DNA from: 66-474 sp051962095
Lineage (GTDB): Bacteria; Pseudomonadota; Gammaproteobacteria; Xanthomonadales; Rhodanobacteraceae
Assembly (NCBI GenBank): GCA_051962095.1
Contig: JBQCCP010000133.1
Location: 1 to 23,597, forward strand
DNA length: 23,597 nucleotides
Direction: 5' to 3'
The notes beneath the pieces were generated by a model. It made no database searches and had not been told where the DNA came from. It worked only from the letters and a program-made list of their open reading frames with translations. Made by a program: the position numbers and the translations under genes. Of the stretch, positions 13,688 to 22,035 are shown piece by piece (within the stretch, counting starts at the first letter, position 1; the number at the start of each line of letters is the position of its first letter).

Positions 13688-15427
13688 ATGTACGCTTCGC
13701 CCCGTAACGGATCGCCACGCAAGGCCGTGATAGTAGCGGCGGGTGTTTTGATCGCCATCAGCGCCGCCGCCGCAATGGCGCCGGAACCCATCGTCGGACC
13801 GCCCATCGCGATCGGCGAAACCGGCGCGGCGGTGGCCGATCCGCTGGTGCCGGTGCCGCCGGAAACGCCCTGTGTCGTCAGGCTCTACACGGCCGACTCC
13901 CCCACCGGCACGTTCGACGATTATTCCGCGCACCCGTTTGATTACGCGCCGCCGCCGGGCTGCAAGGGGCCATGGAACAAGGTGGTGTTCAAGGCCGACT
14001 TCAACGTCAGCACAGGCCGCCAGTACGACCGCACCGCGAGTGTGTGGGTCGGTGGCGTGAACCTGTATTTCGGCACTACCCAGGAGCCGTCCGCCTCGCG
14101 CAGCCCGAGCTGGCACGTGGAACGCGACGTCACCGACCTGTCCGCGGCGCTGATGGCGCCACATCCGGGCAATGCGGTGGTCTACAACATCTACAACAGC
14201 ACCTACAACGGCTCGATCACCGGCAGCGCGGAACTGGATTTCTACCCCGCCACGCCGGAATTCCCGGCGCCACGCGTGCCCGATCAGGTTCTGTCGCTGG
14301 GCAGCGATCCGGCGGGCAACACCGTCTCGATCTACACCGACCAGACGCCGATGTCGCGCACCTTCACGTTGCCGACCAATGTCGATCGCGCGTACCTGGT
14401 GGTCACGGCTGAACCGCAGTCGGGCGACGAGTTCTGGTACTCGTGCGGTCCGGATGCCTACGCCTCGATCACCGGCTGCGGCGGCACCGCATTCCGTGAG
14501 GCGGAAGTGGCGATCGACGACAAGCCCGCGGGCATCGTGCCGATCTCGGGCTGGGTGTACACCGGCGGCGTCGACCCGTATCTGTGGCGGCCGATTCCCG
14601 GCGTGCAGACCTTGAACTTCGAGCCGTACCGCATCGACATCACGCCGTTCGCGGGCCTGCTGGACAACGGCCAACCACACACGATTTCCGTCGGCGTCGT
14701 GACCGGCGACCCGGCCTTCCAGAACAACAGCCAGCGCTTCGACACCGCGGCGACGCTGCTGTTGTATCAGGATCGACACGCCACGCAGCTGACCGGCGCG
14801 CTGACCCAGGACGCCGACTCGGGCGTGCATCCCGTCCAGACCAACACCGTCAATCCGGATGGCGTGCACTACGCCTTCGCCGTCACCTCGCAACACAGTC
14901 TGGTGACGCGCGGCTATCTCGACACGCCGAGCGGGCGGGCATTCTCCAACGTGGTGCAGGACGTGCGTTTCAGCAACAGCCAACAGATCGTCAACAGCGC
15001 CACGCAATTCGAGCAGGACATCACCCAGACCAGCACGGCCCTGCAGCGCTCCTTCGGGCGTCCCGACGATGGCCCGGCGAATGCCACGACGAACTGGTCG
15101 TTCCCGCTGACGATGGACATCAACGTGCAGGTCGCAACGGACGGCAGCGAAACGCAGGCAACCACCGTCGTCCAGAACTATTCGCTGCAATACAGCGAAG
15201 GCGGTCCGGGCGGCCATTACGCGTTCGACCGCAATCAGTCCGACCATGCGGCCGATACGCTGAACTTCGATGCGAACGGCAACTTCACCGGACCCGCCGG
15301 TCAGCAGGCTTCGCAGGAATACACGTTCGCCGCGTCGAACGGTTCCTGCTACAGCCGCACGATCGCGGCGGCCGCCGGCGCGGTAACGCAGGTGAAGGAC
15401 GGCGCCGCCTGCCAAGTGCGCCGGTAA
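13688..15427 (+). CDS. Secreted PNGase A-like peptide-N-glycan amidase
   Basis: A 579-residue exported protein that I assign to the peptide N-glycanase A family (peptide-N4-(N-acetyl-beta-glucosaminyl)asparagine amidase A), known from plants and fungi and present in xanthomonads. PNGase A releases N-glycans, including core alpha-1,3-fucosylated plant forms, from glycoproteins. The signal or anchor segment is at about 11-29. Supporting segments are the beta-rich start (PWNKVVFKADFNVSTGRQYDR, WVGGVNLYFGTT with PSWHVERDVTD), VYNIYNSTYNGSITGSAELDFYP, and WRPIPGVQTLNFEPYRIDITPFAGLLDNG. Paired cysteines suggest disulfides (FWYSCGPDAYASITGCGG). A strong AGGAGGAGG precedes the ATG at 13688. It opens a rightward run of four exported proteins. 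Recognition is by overall pattern; the exact activity is inferred. Confidence 0.82.
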   Translation: MYASPRNGSPRKAVIVAAGVLIAISAAAAMAPEPIVGPPIAIGETGAAVADPLVPVPPETPCVVRLYTADSPTGTFDDYSAHPFDYAPPPGCKGPWNKVVFKADFNVSTGRQYDRTASVWVGGVNLYFGTTQEPSASRSPSWHVERDVTDLSAALMAPHPGNAVVYNIYNSTYNGSITGSAELDFYPATPEFPAPRVPDQVLSLGSDPAGNTVSIYTDQTPMSRTFTLPTNVDRAYLVVTAEPQSGDEFWYSCGPDAYASITGCGGTAFREAEVAIDDKPAGIVPISGWVYTGGVDPYLWRPIPGVQTLNFEPYRIDITPFAGLLDNGQPHTISVGVVTGDPAFQNNSQRFDTAATLLLYQDRHATQLTGALTQDADSGVHPVQTNTVNPDGVHYAFAVTSQHSLVTRGYLDTPSGRAFSNVVQDVRFSNSQQIVNSATQFEQDITQTSTALQRSFGRPDDGPANATTNWSFPLTMDINVQVATDGSETQATTVVQNYSLQYSEGGPGGHYAFDRNQSDHAADTLNFDANGNFTGPAGQQASQEYTFAASNGSCYSRTIAAAAGAVTQVKDGAACQVRR

Positions 15428-15450
15428 TCATCGGCACTGACGGAGCTGGT

Positions 15451-15483
15451 GGCGACGGTCGCCCGGCAATGGCGACCGTCGCC
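15451..15483 (+). terminator. Long perfect hairpin after the PNGase A-like gene
   Basis: A 13-bp perfect inverted repeat (15451-15463 with 15471-15483, loop CGGCAAT) begins 23 bp after the PNGase stop. No T run follows, so it may terminate poorly, be bidirectional, or protect the mRNA 3' end. The rest of the 158-bp gap to the next gene shows no gene. Confidence 0.5.
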
Positions 15484-15585
15484 GCCCCGCAAGGTAGTAT
15501 GCTGGACGATGCGATGGGGGCATCCGGCGCCGGAGCGCGTGTCGAGTGTCGCCTTGCAGTCCATCCACTCGTCCGAGGAGTCTTC

Positions 15586-16455
15586 ATGTCGCCCTCCCGC
15601 CTTTTGCCCTGCCTGGTCGCCGCCCTCGCGTTCGCCGCTGCCGGCGCGCCGCTGTCCGCACTGGCCGCCTCGTCGACCACGGTGACGTTCCAGCCGAACA
15701 ACCCGTGGACCCAGGAAATCGGAAAGGTCACGCGCATGGACAACGCGCAGGATTACACCGTCGCGATCGCGGCCGGCAAAACGCTCCAGATCAATCTCGT
15801 CACCCGCGACCCGAACGTGTTCTTCAAGGTGCGGAACGACACCCAGCGCAAGGACCTGGTGGACACGCTCAGCACCGGCGCCACCACATGGTCGGCGTCA
15901 AACACGGACGCGGGCACCTACACGATCCACGTGTACGTCCAGCCGGACGCGATGCAACGCGGCGAAGTCGCGGACTACGCCTTGCAGATCGGGCAATACG
16001 GCGAATCGGACATGCGCTCGCCGACTACCACCGTAACCTTCGAGGACAACAAGCCATGGGTACAGGCCGTGGGCACGCTGGATTCCCAGGGCGCGGCGCG
16101 TGACTACGCGGTCGCGATCGCCGCGGGCCAGACCCTGGCGGTGAACCTCGTGACACGCAACTCCAACGTCCACTTCAAGGTCGAAAACCAGGGCAATGGC
16201 CAGACGCTGGTGGACAGCGCCACCGGTGCGAACACCAATTGGACCACGCCGGTCGAAACCGCGGGCAATTACACCATCAGCGTGTACGCCGATCCCTCGG
16301 CCCTGCCGCCCGGCACCAAGGCCGGCTATGCGTTGCAGATCGGCCATTACGCGCAGGCCAACGCCCAACCAGGAGCTGCGGGCACCGCCGCCCCGCCCGC
16401 CACGGCGGCTTCCGCCGCCGCGGTGCCCGCCGCATCGGGCAGCGCACAGCACTGA
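15586..16455 (+). CDS. Exported protein with two PliG-like beta-sandwich repeats
   Basis: A 289-residue secreted protein. The signal peptide is about 1-28 (ending SALAA). Two homologous domains follow, about 31-138 and 147-255. Both read VTF-x-x-N-x-PW near the start, DY-x-VAIAAG-x-TL-x-x-NLVTR, then LVD-x-x-TGA, and end with YTI-x-VY ... YALQIG-x-Y. Identity is visible at the DNA level too. A Pro/Ala-rich tail (256-285) ends in SAQH. The TYTIHVYVQPDAMQRGEVADYAL end resembles single-domain periplasmic proteins related to inhibitors of g-type lysozyme (PliG) and pre-peptidase C-terminal domains. It may be an inhibitor or a carbohydrate or peptide binder; function is not established. GAGGAG lies before the ATG. 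It sits between the PNGase and carboxypeptidase genes on the same strand. Confidence 0.75.
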   Translation: MSPSRLLPCLVAALAFAAAGAPLSALAASSTTVTFQPNNPWTQEIGKVTRMDNAQDYTVAIAAGKTLQINLVTRDPNVFFKVRNDTQRKDLVDTLSTGATTWSASNTDAGTYTIHVYVQPDAMQRGEVADYALQIGQYGESDMRSPTTTVTFEDNKPWVQAVGTLDSQGAARDYAVAIAAGQTLAVNLVTRNSNVHFKVENQGNGQTLVDSATGANTNWTTPVETAGNYTISVYADPSALPPGTKAGYALQIGHYAQANAQPGAAGTAAPPATAASAAAVPAASGSAQH

Positions 16456-16480
16456 TCGACGCGTTGGCGCAAGCAACCGC

Positions 16481-16512
16481 CGCGCGACCGTGCCTTTCAG
16501 CACAGTCGCGCG
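16481..16512 (+). terminator. Hairpin between the duplicated-domain gene and the S10 peptidase gene
   Basis: A stem of 8 bp plus 4 bp with one C-A mismatch (16481-16493 with 16500-16512, loop CTTTCA) lies 25 bp after the stop at 16455. No T run follows, so termination is uncertain. The S10 gene may still have its own promoter. Confidence 0.45.
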
Positions 16513-16559
16513 CGCTTACCGCTCGCTAAAGTCGCAGGTTTCCATGGGGAAGCCTGCCG

Positions 16560-18056
16560 ATGCGCAAATCTCTTCTCGCGACGGTGTTCGCCGTCGCCGC
16601 CTGCTTCGCCTGCGCGGCTTCGCTGCCGGCGCACGCCGACTCCGCGAAGGGCAAGGGCGACAACAGTTCGGATTTCCAGTTGCCGCCGCTGCCCGCCGCC
16701 GCAAGCAAGGCGCAGAGCGTCAGCCTCAATGGCCGCACGCTGGACTACACCGTCACGGTGGGCTGGCTGCCGGTGCGCGACGACAAGGGCAAGACCATCG
16801 CGCAGGTCGTGTATACGTCCTACACCGTTCCCGGCAAGGATCGCCCGGTGACGTTCGCGTTCAATGGCGGTCCGGGCGCGGCGTCGGTGTTCCTCAACAT
16901 GGGCGCGATCGGACCGAAGATCGTCAGCTTCGGCGTCAACGGCGATTCGCCGTCGGACCCCGCGACACTGCACGACAACCCGAGCACCTGGTTGCCGTTC
17001 ACCGACCTGGTGTTCATCGATCCGGTCGGCACCGGCTACAGCCGTTCGCTGGTGGACGACAAGCAGTCGACCAAGGATTTCTATTCCACCGACGCCGATA
17101 TCGCGTACTTGTCGCGAATCGTCTATGACTGGCTGGTGAAAAACGGGCGGATGGCGTCGCCGAAATACATCACGGGCGAAAGCTACGGCGGCTTCCGCGG
17201 CCCGCGCATCACCTATTACCTGCAGACGCGCCTCGGCGTGGCGATGAACGGCATGGTGTTGCTGTCGCCGTATCTCGATCCGATGGCGTGGAGCGACGAG
17301 TTCGTCTCGCCGATGGCGTGGATGACCACCCTGCCCTCGATCGCCGCCGCGCATCTGGAACGCGAAGGCAAGCTCGATGCCGCGAACATGGCGCCGATCA
17401 TCGCCTACACCCGCGGCGAATACGCTCAAACGCTGATGAAAGGCCGTAGCGACCCCGCGGCCTATGACGCGATGATCAAGAAGGTCACCGAACTCACCGG
17501 CCTCGACCCGACTTTCGTGAAGAACTCGGGCGGACGCCTGGAAACGCAGGCGTACCTGCGCGAAGTGTATCGCTCGGAAGGCAAGCTCGGCAGCCGCTAC
17601 GATTCCAACTTCACCGCGTGGGATCCGTTCCCGTACGCGCCGCACCAGCGTTCGGGCGATCCGATCCTCAACGGCATCATCGCCCCGACCACCACGGCGA
17701 TGGTGCAATTCGTGACGCAAACCGTCGGCTGGAAATACGACGGACGCTACAACACCCTGAGCTACGACGTGAACCGGTTGTGGCACGACGACGACGACGC
17801 GAACGATGGCTCGGTGAAACAGTTGCGCGAAGCCGTCGCGAACGACCCGAACCTGCGCGTGCTGATCGCGCACGGCTGGGATGACTTGTCCTGCCCGTTC
17901 ATGGTGTCGGTGCTGGCGGTCGACCAGATGCCCGCGATGGGCGACCCAACCCGGGTGGAGGTGAAGGAGTATCCCGGCGGCCACATGTTCTATGCACGCG
18001 CAGCGAGCAACGCGGAATTCGTGAAGGACGTCCATGCGCTGTTCGAGAAGCATTGA
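16560..18056 (+). CDS. Secreted S10-family serine carboxypeptidase
   Basis: A 498-residue exported serine carboxypeptidase-like protein. The signal peptide is about 1-26 (ending AHA). The alpha/beta-hydrolase core shows the oxyanion segment FNGGPGAASVF (101-111), DPVGTGYSRS, and the nucleophile S208 in ITGESYGGFRGP. The probable acid is D442 in HGWDDLSCPF and the base is H475 in YPGGHMFY. These match the S10 order Ser-Asp-His. S10 enzymes remove C-terminal residues at acid pH and include plant and fungal vacuolar enzymes; bacterial secreted forms are less studied. GGGGAAG precedes the ATG. It is followed 16 bp later by a GH18 gene, so the two are probably co-transcribed. Substrate unknown. 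Confidence 0.93.
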   Translation: MRKSLLATVFAVAACFACAASLPAHADSAKGKGDNSSDFQLPPLPAAASKAQSVSLNGRTLDYTVTVGWLPVRDDKGKTIAQVVYTSYTVPGKDRPVTFAFNGGPGAASVFLNMGAIGPKIVSFGVNGDSPSDPATLHDNPSTWLPFTDLVFIDPVGTGYSRSLVDDKQSTKDFYSTDADIAYLSRIVYDWLVKNGRMASPKYITGESYGGFRGPRITYYLQTRLGVAMNGMVLLSPYLDPMAWSDEFVSPMAWMTTLPSIAAAHLEREGKLDAANMAPIIAYTRGEYAQTLMKGRSDPAAYDAMIKKVTELTGLDPTFVKNSGGRLETQAYLREVYRSEGKLGSRYDSNFTAWDPFPYAPHQRSGDPILNGIIAPTTTAMVQFVTQTVGWKYDGRYNTLSYDVNRLWHDDDDANDGSVKQLREAVANDPNLRVLIAHGWDDLSCPFMVSVLAVDQMPAMGDPTRVEVKEYPGGHMFYARAASNAEFVKDVHALFEKH

Positions 18057-18072
18057 CGCCTTGCGGGCGGCA

Positions 18073-19203
18073 ATGACCCGGCGATCGCGCCGGGTCGCCG
18101 TGGCACTGCTCGCCGCGATCTCATTGCTGGTGTGCTCGCAAACGTTCGCGCAAGGCGCGCATCCGCACTACCGGGTGATCGGCTATGCGACGGGCTGGAA
18201 TGCCTCGCAGGACAAGCATCTCGACAAGATCGATACGCTGATCTTCGCGTTCGCGAAAGTGGAAGGCGGACGGCTGGCACTGACGGACGGGGCCGCGCGC
18301 AAACTGCAATCGCTGGTTGCCCTCAAGGCTCGCGATCCGAAGCTGAAGGTGGACATCTCCGTCGGCGGATGGGGGGCGGGCGGATTTTCCGAAGCCGCGC
18401 GCACCGCGGAAAGCCGCAAGGGATTTGCCGACAGTGCCGCTCGACTTCTAGTCGAGCACGGTACGGATGGTCTCGACATGGATTGGGAATACCCCGGCCA
18501 CAGCGAGTCGGGGATCGCCTCCAGTCCTGATGATCGGCAAAATTTCACGCTGTTGCTCAAAGCGGTGCGCGCAAGCCTCGATCGGGCGGGCGCCGTACAC
18601 GGCCGGACCGGCGTCGATCGCTACACCCTCAGCATCGCGGTGGCCGACGGCCCGCTGGTCAGCGGCATCGACATTGCGGCCGTCGACGGGTACGTCGACT
18701 GGTTCAACCTGATGACCTACGATTTCTGCAATGCGATGACGCCCGAGACCTGTCACCACGCAGGCCTGCACGCGTCGAAACTGGCGCCGGCGGACGCGCG
18801 CACCACCGACCGTTCCGTCGCGCAGTTCCTCGCAGCCGGCGTGCCGTCGCGCAAGCTGGTGATCGGCGCCGCGTTCTACGGACGCGAATTCGGCGGCGTG
18901 AATCCGGCGCACGAGGGTCTTTATCAACCTTATGAGAAATTCATCGCGTTCGTGCCGTGGCCGAAACTCGAAACCGACTTCATCGACAAGCACGGCTTCA
19001 CGCGTCATTGGGATGCCCAGGCCGACGCGCCGTGGCTGTGGAACGCCGGCACCCGCACCTTCATCAGTTACGAAGATCCCGAGTCGATCGCCGCCAAGGC
19101 GGCTTTCGTGAAAGCCCACCACCTCGGCGGCATCATGTACTGGGAACAGAGTCTCGATCCCGAGGGCGATTTGCTGGGCGCGATCTGGCGCGGGCTGCAA
19201 TAG
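18073..19203 (+). CDS. Secreted GH18 glycosidase (chitinase or ENGase-like)
   Basis: A 376-residue exported glycoside hydrolase family 18 protein. The signal peptide is about 1-27 (ending TFAQG). The (beta/alpha)8 barrel has the hallmark D132-G-L-D135-M-D137-W-E139 with E139 as acid/base, SVGGW at 97-101, WFNLMTYDF on a later strand, and GGIMYWEQSLDPEG near the end. No chitin-binding domain is attached. GH18 includes chitinases and endo-beta-N-acetylglucosaminidases that cut the chitobiose core of N-glycans, and the sequence alone does not separate them. The ATG at 18073 directly precedes the signal peptide. An upstream in-frame ATG at 18034 would overlap the S10 gene by 23 bp. Its last 71 bp overlap the convergent SGNH-like gene. 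Confidence 0.93.
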   Translation: MTRRSRRVAVALLAAISLLVCSQTFAQGAHPHYRVIGYATGWNASQDKHLDKIDTLIFAFAKVEGGRLALTDGAARKLQSLVALKARDPKLKVDISVGGWGAGGFSEAARTAESRKGFADSAARLLVEHGTDGLDMDWEYPGHSESGIASSPDDRQNFTLLLKAVRASLDRAGAVHGRTGVDRYTLSIAVADGPLVSGIDIAAVDGYVDWFNLMTYDFCNAMTPETCHHAGLHASKLAPADARTTDRSVAQFLAAGVPSRKLVIGAAFYGREFGGVNPAHEGLYQPYEKFIAFVPWPKLETDFIDKHGFTRHWDAQADAPWLWNAGTRTFISYEDPESIAAKAAFVKAHHLGGIMYWEQSLDPEGDLLGAIWRGLQ

Positions 19204-20446
19204 CCGCGCTTCCGGCTCCCGTGCCGCACCCGCCCAGCGGGCAGGCCAATGTTCCTGCGAGGCGATTTCCCCGACCGATATCGCGCTCGATGATCCGGTA
19301 CAACGCCTCGGTGAAGCTCACCGCATCGCGCGTGGCCAGATGCGACCATTCCGGCAGCCAGAAGCCCTGCAGTTCCGGATGATCCTGGAAGTGCACACCG
19401 GGCGCGCCGGTTTTCGCCAGCAGCACGTCCCAGGTTTTCGCGCGCGGGAACACCTTCTCCTCGAATGCCAGGTAAGCACCTGTGCTGGGCGTGCGCACGA
19501 AAATCACTTCCACGCCGCGCTTGTGCAGTTTCGCGACCGCCTTCGCCGCCCGTTCGATCTGTTCGTCGGCGGTCTTGTGCAACTCTGGCAGCGTCGGCAT
19601 GCCGGGGCCAAGGGAAAAGTGCTGTGCCCAGATGCTGCGGGCCAGCGCGGCGTAAGCTGGATCCTTCTCCAGCTTGTCCCAGATATGACTGGCGCGATCG
19701 GAGGCCGTCACGACCATCAACTTGCGCACGTCCTTGTGCGGATGCATGCCCGGCCGTGTCGGCCACCAGTCCTGCCGCGCAAGCACCGTCGGCAGCGCAT
19801 AGTCGGGGTCATCGAACGCGAGGTATGGTTCGATGAAATGCATGGACAACCATTGGCCCGCGCGCTGCGAAGGCGACTGCTTGCGCATGTAGGCCAGCAG
19901 GTTGTCGCGTGCGGCGAAGCCGCTGAAGAACAGATCGGGCGCCACGCCGACCAGCAGGCGGCCATTCCTGAAATGCGGATCGGCCGCCAGATCCTCCAGC
20001 GCGAACATCGGCGAGGTGCCTTCCATCGCAAGCTGGATCGGACGCTGGCCCGAGAGCTTCTGCCACACCGACAATTGCAGGTCGAACAGCATGCGCGACG
20101 ACCCGATCAGCACCGTCGTGCCATCCCCTTCGCCATGGTCGATGCGGCGGCGCTGCGTCGCCCACAGCGCATCGCTGTTGGCGATGCTCGGCTCGACGCC
20201 GAACGCGCGCCAATGCCATTCCCATGCACCCAGCATCAGCAATGTCAGCACCAGCGCAGCGAACAGGATCGCGCCCCAATGCCGATCCGGAATGTCGCGC
20301 TCCGGCACGGGTTGGGCCTGGCCCGGACGATCGGCGGCCGTCAGCCGCAGCCCGGACCGCAGCGCGATGCGCGCCTCGGCGCTGGCGGAACGCCGGACAA
20401 CCAGTTCCGAATCGGCCGATCCAGGGAAGGTCCGGTCTTGGCTCAT
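19133..20446 (-). CDS. SGNH-like membrane protein partnered with MBOAT
   Basis: A 437-residue protein with a basic cytoplasmic N-terminus, one TM at about 57-76 and a periplasmic domain. The domain opens with TTVLIGSSRMLFDL (111-124), where G115-S116-S117-R118 resembles the nucleophile block of SGNH/GDSL esterases. Near its end is PEWSHLATRDAVSF with H369 three residues after E366, like the D-x-x-H dyad. GVEVIFVRTPSTGAYL (311-326) fits a core strand and an alanine/proline turn. Such proteins act with MBOAT acyltransferases, as AlgJ/AlgX do with AlgI, and this gene follows the MBOAT gene by 21 bp. The last 45 or so residues are Arg/Gly-rich and non-conserved in appearance, running 71 bp into the convergent GH18 gene. 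Function inferred from fold-like motifs and context. Confidence 0.75.
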   Translation of the reverse strand: MSQDRTFPGSADSELVVRRSASAEARIALRSGLRLTAADRPGQAQPVPERDIPDRHWGAILFAALVLTLLMLGAWEWHWRAFGVEPSIANSDALWATQRRRIDHGEGDGTTVLIGSSRMLFDLQLSVWQKLSGQRPIQLAMEGTSPMFALEDLAADPHFRNGRLLVGVAPDLFFSGFAARDNLLAYMRKQSPSQRAGQWLSMHFIEPYLAFDDPDYALPTVLARQDWWPTRPGMHPHKDVRKLMVVTASDRASHIWDKLEKDPAYAALARSIWAQHFSLGPGMPTLPELHKTADEQIERAAKAVAKLHKRGVEVIFVRTPSTGAYLAFEEKVFPRAKTWDVLLAKTGAPGVHFQDHPELQGFWLPEWSHLATRDAVSFTEALYRIIERDIGRGNRLAGTLACPLGGCGTGAGSAAIAARARSRPANRPRDRDSVPST

Positions 20447-20467
20447 CGCGGCATCGATCGAGGGCTG

Positions 20468-21883
20468 CTAGAACTGGAAATAAATGAAAGCACTACCGTT
20501 GCCTTGCGTCGCGATGATCGCGAACGCCATGACCGCCCAAGTGCACGACAGCACCGCCGCCGGCGCACGCGCCAGCACCGATTCGAGTGTGCGGTTTCGC
20601 ATCAACCAGTGCGTGGCGACCAGGCCGGCGATGATCGCCGCCACCACCACCAGCGACTCGGTGCCGAGCAGCGGCACGGCATGGCCGTTGGTGCCGGCCA
20701 TGCCTCGCAGCACCATCCACGCGCGGGAAAAGGTCTTGGCGCGAAAAAACACCCAAGTGATATTCACGAGTGTGTAGGTGACGAGGCCAAACGCCAGCAA
20801 CGCCCAGACATTCGGCCGGAATCCAGCGAAACGCTTGCGCAACCAGCGTTCGACGGAAAGATAGATGCCGTGCAATCCGCCCCATGCGACGAAGGTCCAG
20901 TTGGCACCATGCCACAGGCCACCCAGCAGCATGGTGCCCATCAGTGCCGCATAGGTGCGGCGCGGACCGTGGCGATTGCCGCCCAGCGGGATGTAGAGGT
21001 AATCGCGCAGCCAGGACGACAGCGTGATGTGCCAGCGCCGCCAGAAATCGGAGAAACCGACCGCAGCGTACGGAAAGCGGAAATTGTCAGGCATCGCGAA
21101 GCCCAGGCACATCGCCACGCCGATGGCTATGGTGGAATAACCAGCGAAGTCGCAGAAGATCTGTCCACTGAAGGCAAGCGTGCCCATCCACGCATCCAGC
21201 GCGCCGGGAATCTTGTCCGTGTCGTACACGGTTTCCGCCGCATGCGCGAGGAATCCGTCGGCCAGCACCACCTTGTTGAACATGCCGATGGTCATCAGCG
21301 CGAGACCGAAAAACAGTTGTTGCCGGTTCGCCCGACGCGGTTGCTCGAACTGCGGCACCAGTTCGGTCGGACGCATGATCGGGCCGGCGACGAGGTGCGG
21401 AAAGAACGTCACGAACAGCGCGTAATCCAGGAAATTGCGCGCCGGCAGCGCGCGGCGCAGATACACGTCGAGCGTGTAGGACATCGTCGCGAACGTGTAG
21501 AACGAAATCCCCACTGGCAGCACGATGTCCGGCGCGGGCGCGTGGTAGACCACACCGACGGCTGCCAGCAGCGCGGTGAAGTTCGCCAGCAGGAAACCGC
21601 CGTACTTGAAATAGCCGAGCATCCCCAGGTTGGCGACCACCGACAGCAGCATCCACGCGCGCCGCGCCATCGGACGCTGCGCTCTCACCAGCCCTTGTGC
21701 GGCATACCAGTCCACCACCGTCGAGATCCAGAGCAGGATCACGAACGGTGGATTCCACGCGGCATAGAAGATGTAACTCGCGATCAGCAGGTTGATCTTT
21801 CTGATCTTCCACGCGAGCGGGAGCGAGTGGATCGCGAGCACGATCGCGAAGAACGCGATGAACGTCAGCGAGTTGAAGACCAC
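20468..21883 (-). CDS. MBOAT-family O-acyltransferase (AlgI-like)
   Basis: A 471-residue polytopic inner-membrane acyltransferase with about 11 hydrophobic segments. AlgI-type signatures are present: LPVGISFYTFATMSYTLDVYL (122-142), FFPHLVAGPIMRP (160-172), FSDFWRRWHITLSSWLRDYLYIPLGGN (277-303), and GGLWHGANWTFVAWGGLHG (321-339). H325 corresponds to the essential His of the family and H338 is a second conserved His. It probably moves acyl groups, usually acetyl, across the membrane onto a polysaccharide or other envelope acceptor, handing over to the SGNH-like protein encoded next. The start codon is GTG at 21883 with GGGAGG 5 bases upstream. No alginate or cellulose synthase gene is in the window, so the acceptor is unknown. 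Confidence 0.93.
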   Translation of the reverse strand: MVFNSLTFIAFFAIVLAIHSLPLAWKIRKINLLIASYIFYAAWNPPFVILLWISTVVDWYAAQGLVRAQRPMARRAWMLLSVVANLGMLGYFKYGGFLLANFTALLAAVGVVYHAPAPDIVLPVGISFYTFATMSYTLDVYLRRALPARNFLDYALFVTFFPHLVAGPIMRPTELVPQFEQPRRANRQQLFFGLALMTIGMFNKVVLADGFLAHAAETVYDTDKIPGALDAWMGTLAFSGQIFCDFAGYSTIAIGVAMCLGFAMPDNFRFPYAAVGFSDFWRRWHITLSSWLRDYLYIPLGGNRHGPRRTYAALMGTMLLGGLWHGANWTFVAWGGLHGIYLSVERWLRKRFAGFRPNVWALLAFGLVTYTLVNITWVFFRAKTFSRAWMVLRGMAGTNGHAVPLLGTESLVVVAAIIAGLVATHWLMRNRTLESVLARAPAAVLSCTWAVMAFAIIATQGNGSAFIYFQF

Positions 21884-21942
21884 GCAGGCCTCCCGGCCCG
21901 TGACCGGAGGCGGTCCGCAGGCGGCGGGAGTATGTCACAACC

Positions 21943-21976
21943 GGCGGGTCGCGCCAGTGCCGGTCCGCGACCCGCC
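21943..21976. terminator. Perfect 11-bp hairpin between methyltransferase and MBOAT genes
   Basis: GGCGGGTCGCG at 21943-21953 pairs perfectly with 21966-21976 across a 12-nt loop. It lies in the 152-bp gap, 59 bp past the methyltransferase stop. Read leftward it is followed by GGTTGTGACAT rather than a T run, so it could be a weak terminator or attenuator before the MBOAT gene. Confidence 0.5.
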
Positions 21977-22035
21977 CTGGAGGCCGGGAGTCCCGCGCGC
22001 AGCGGCATCCGCGCGCCCGGGAATGCCTCACGCCA

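Noticed and set aside
13634..15415. Minus-strand open frame of nearly 600 codons opposite the PNGase A-like gene
   Set aside because: No recognisable domain, Arg/Val/Asp-rich shadow; the plus strand has a signal segment and strong ribosome site.
16497..18053. Minus-strand open frame of over 500 codons opposite the S10 peptidase gene
   Set aside because: Arg/His-rich shadow; the opposite strand holds an intact catalytic triad.
19133..19290. Possible frameshift at the end of the SGNH-like gene
   Set aside because: I checked the two other frames across this stretch and neither gives an earlier stop or a better-looking C-terminus, so I kept one continuous frame and reported only the overlap.
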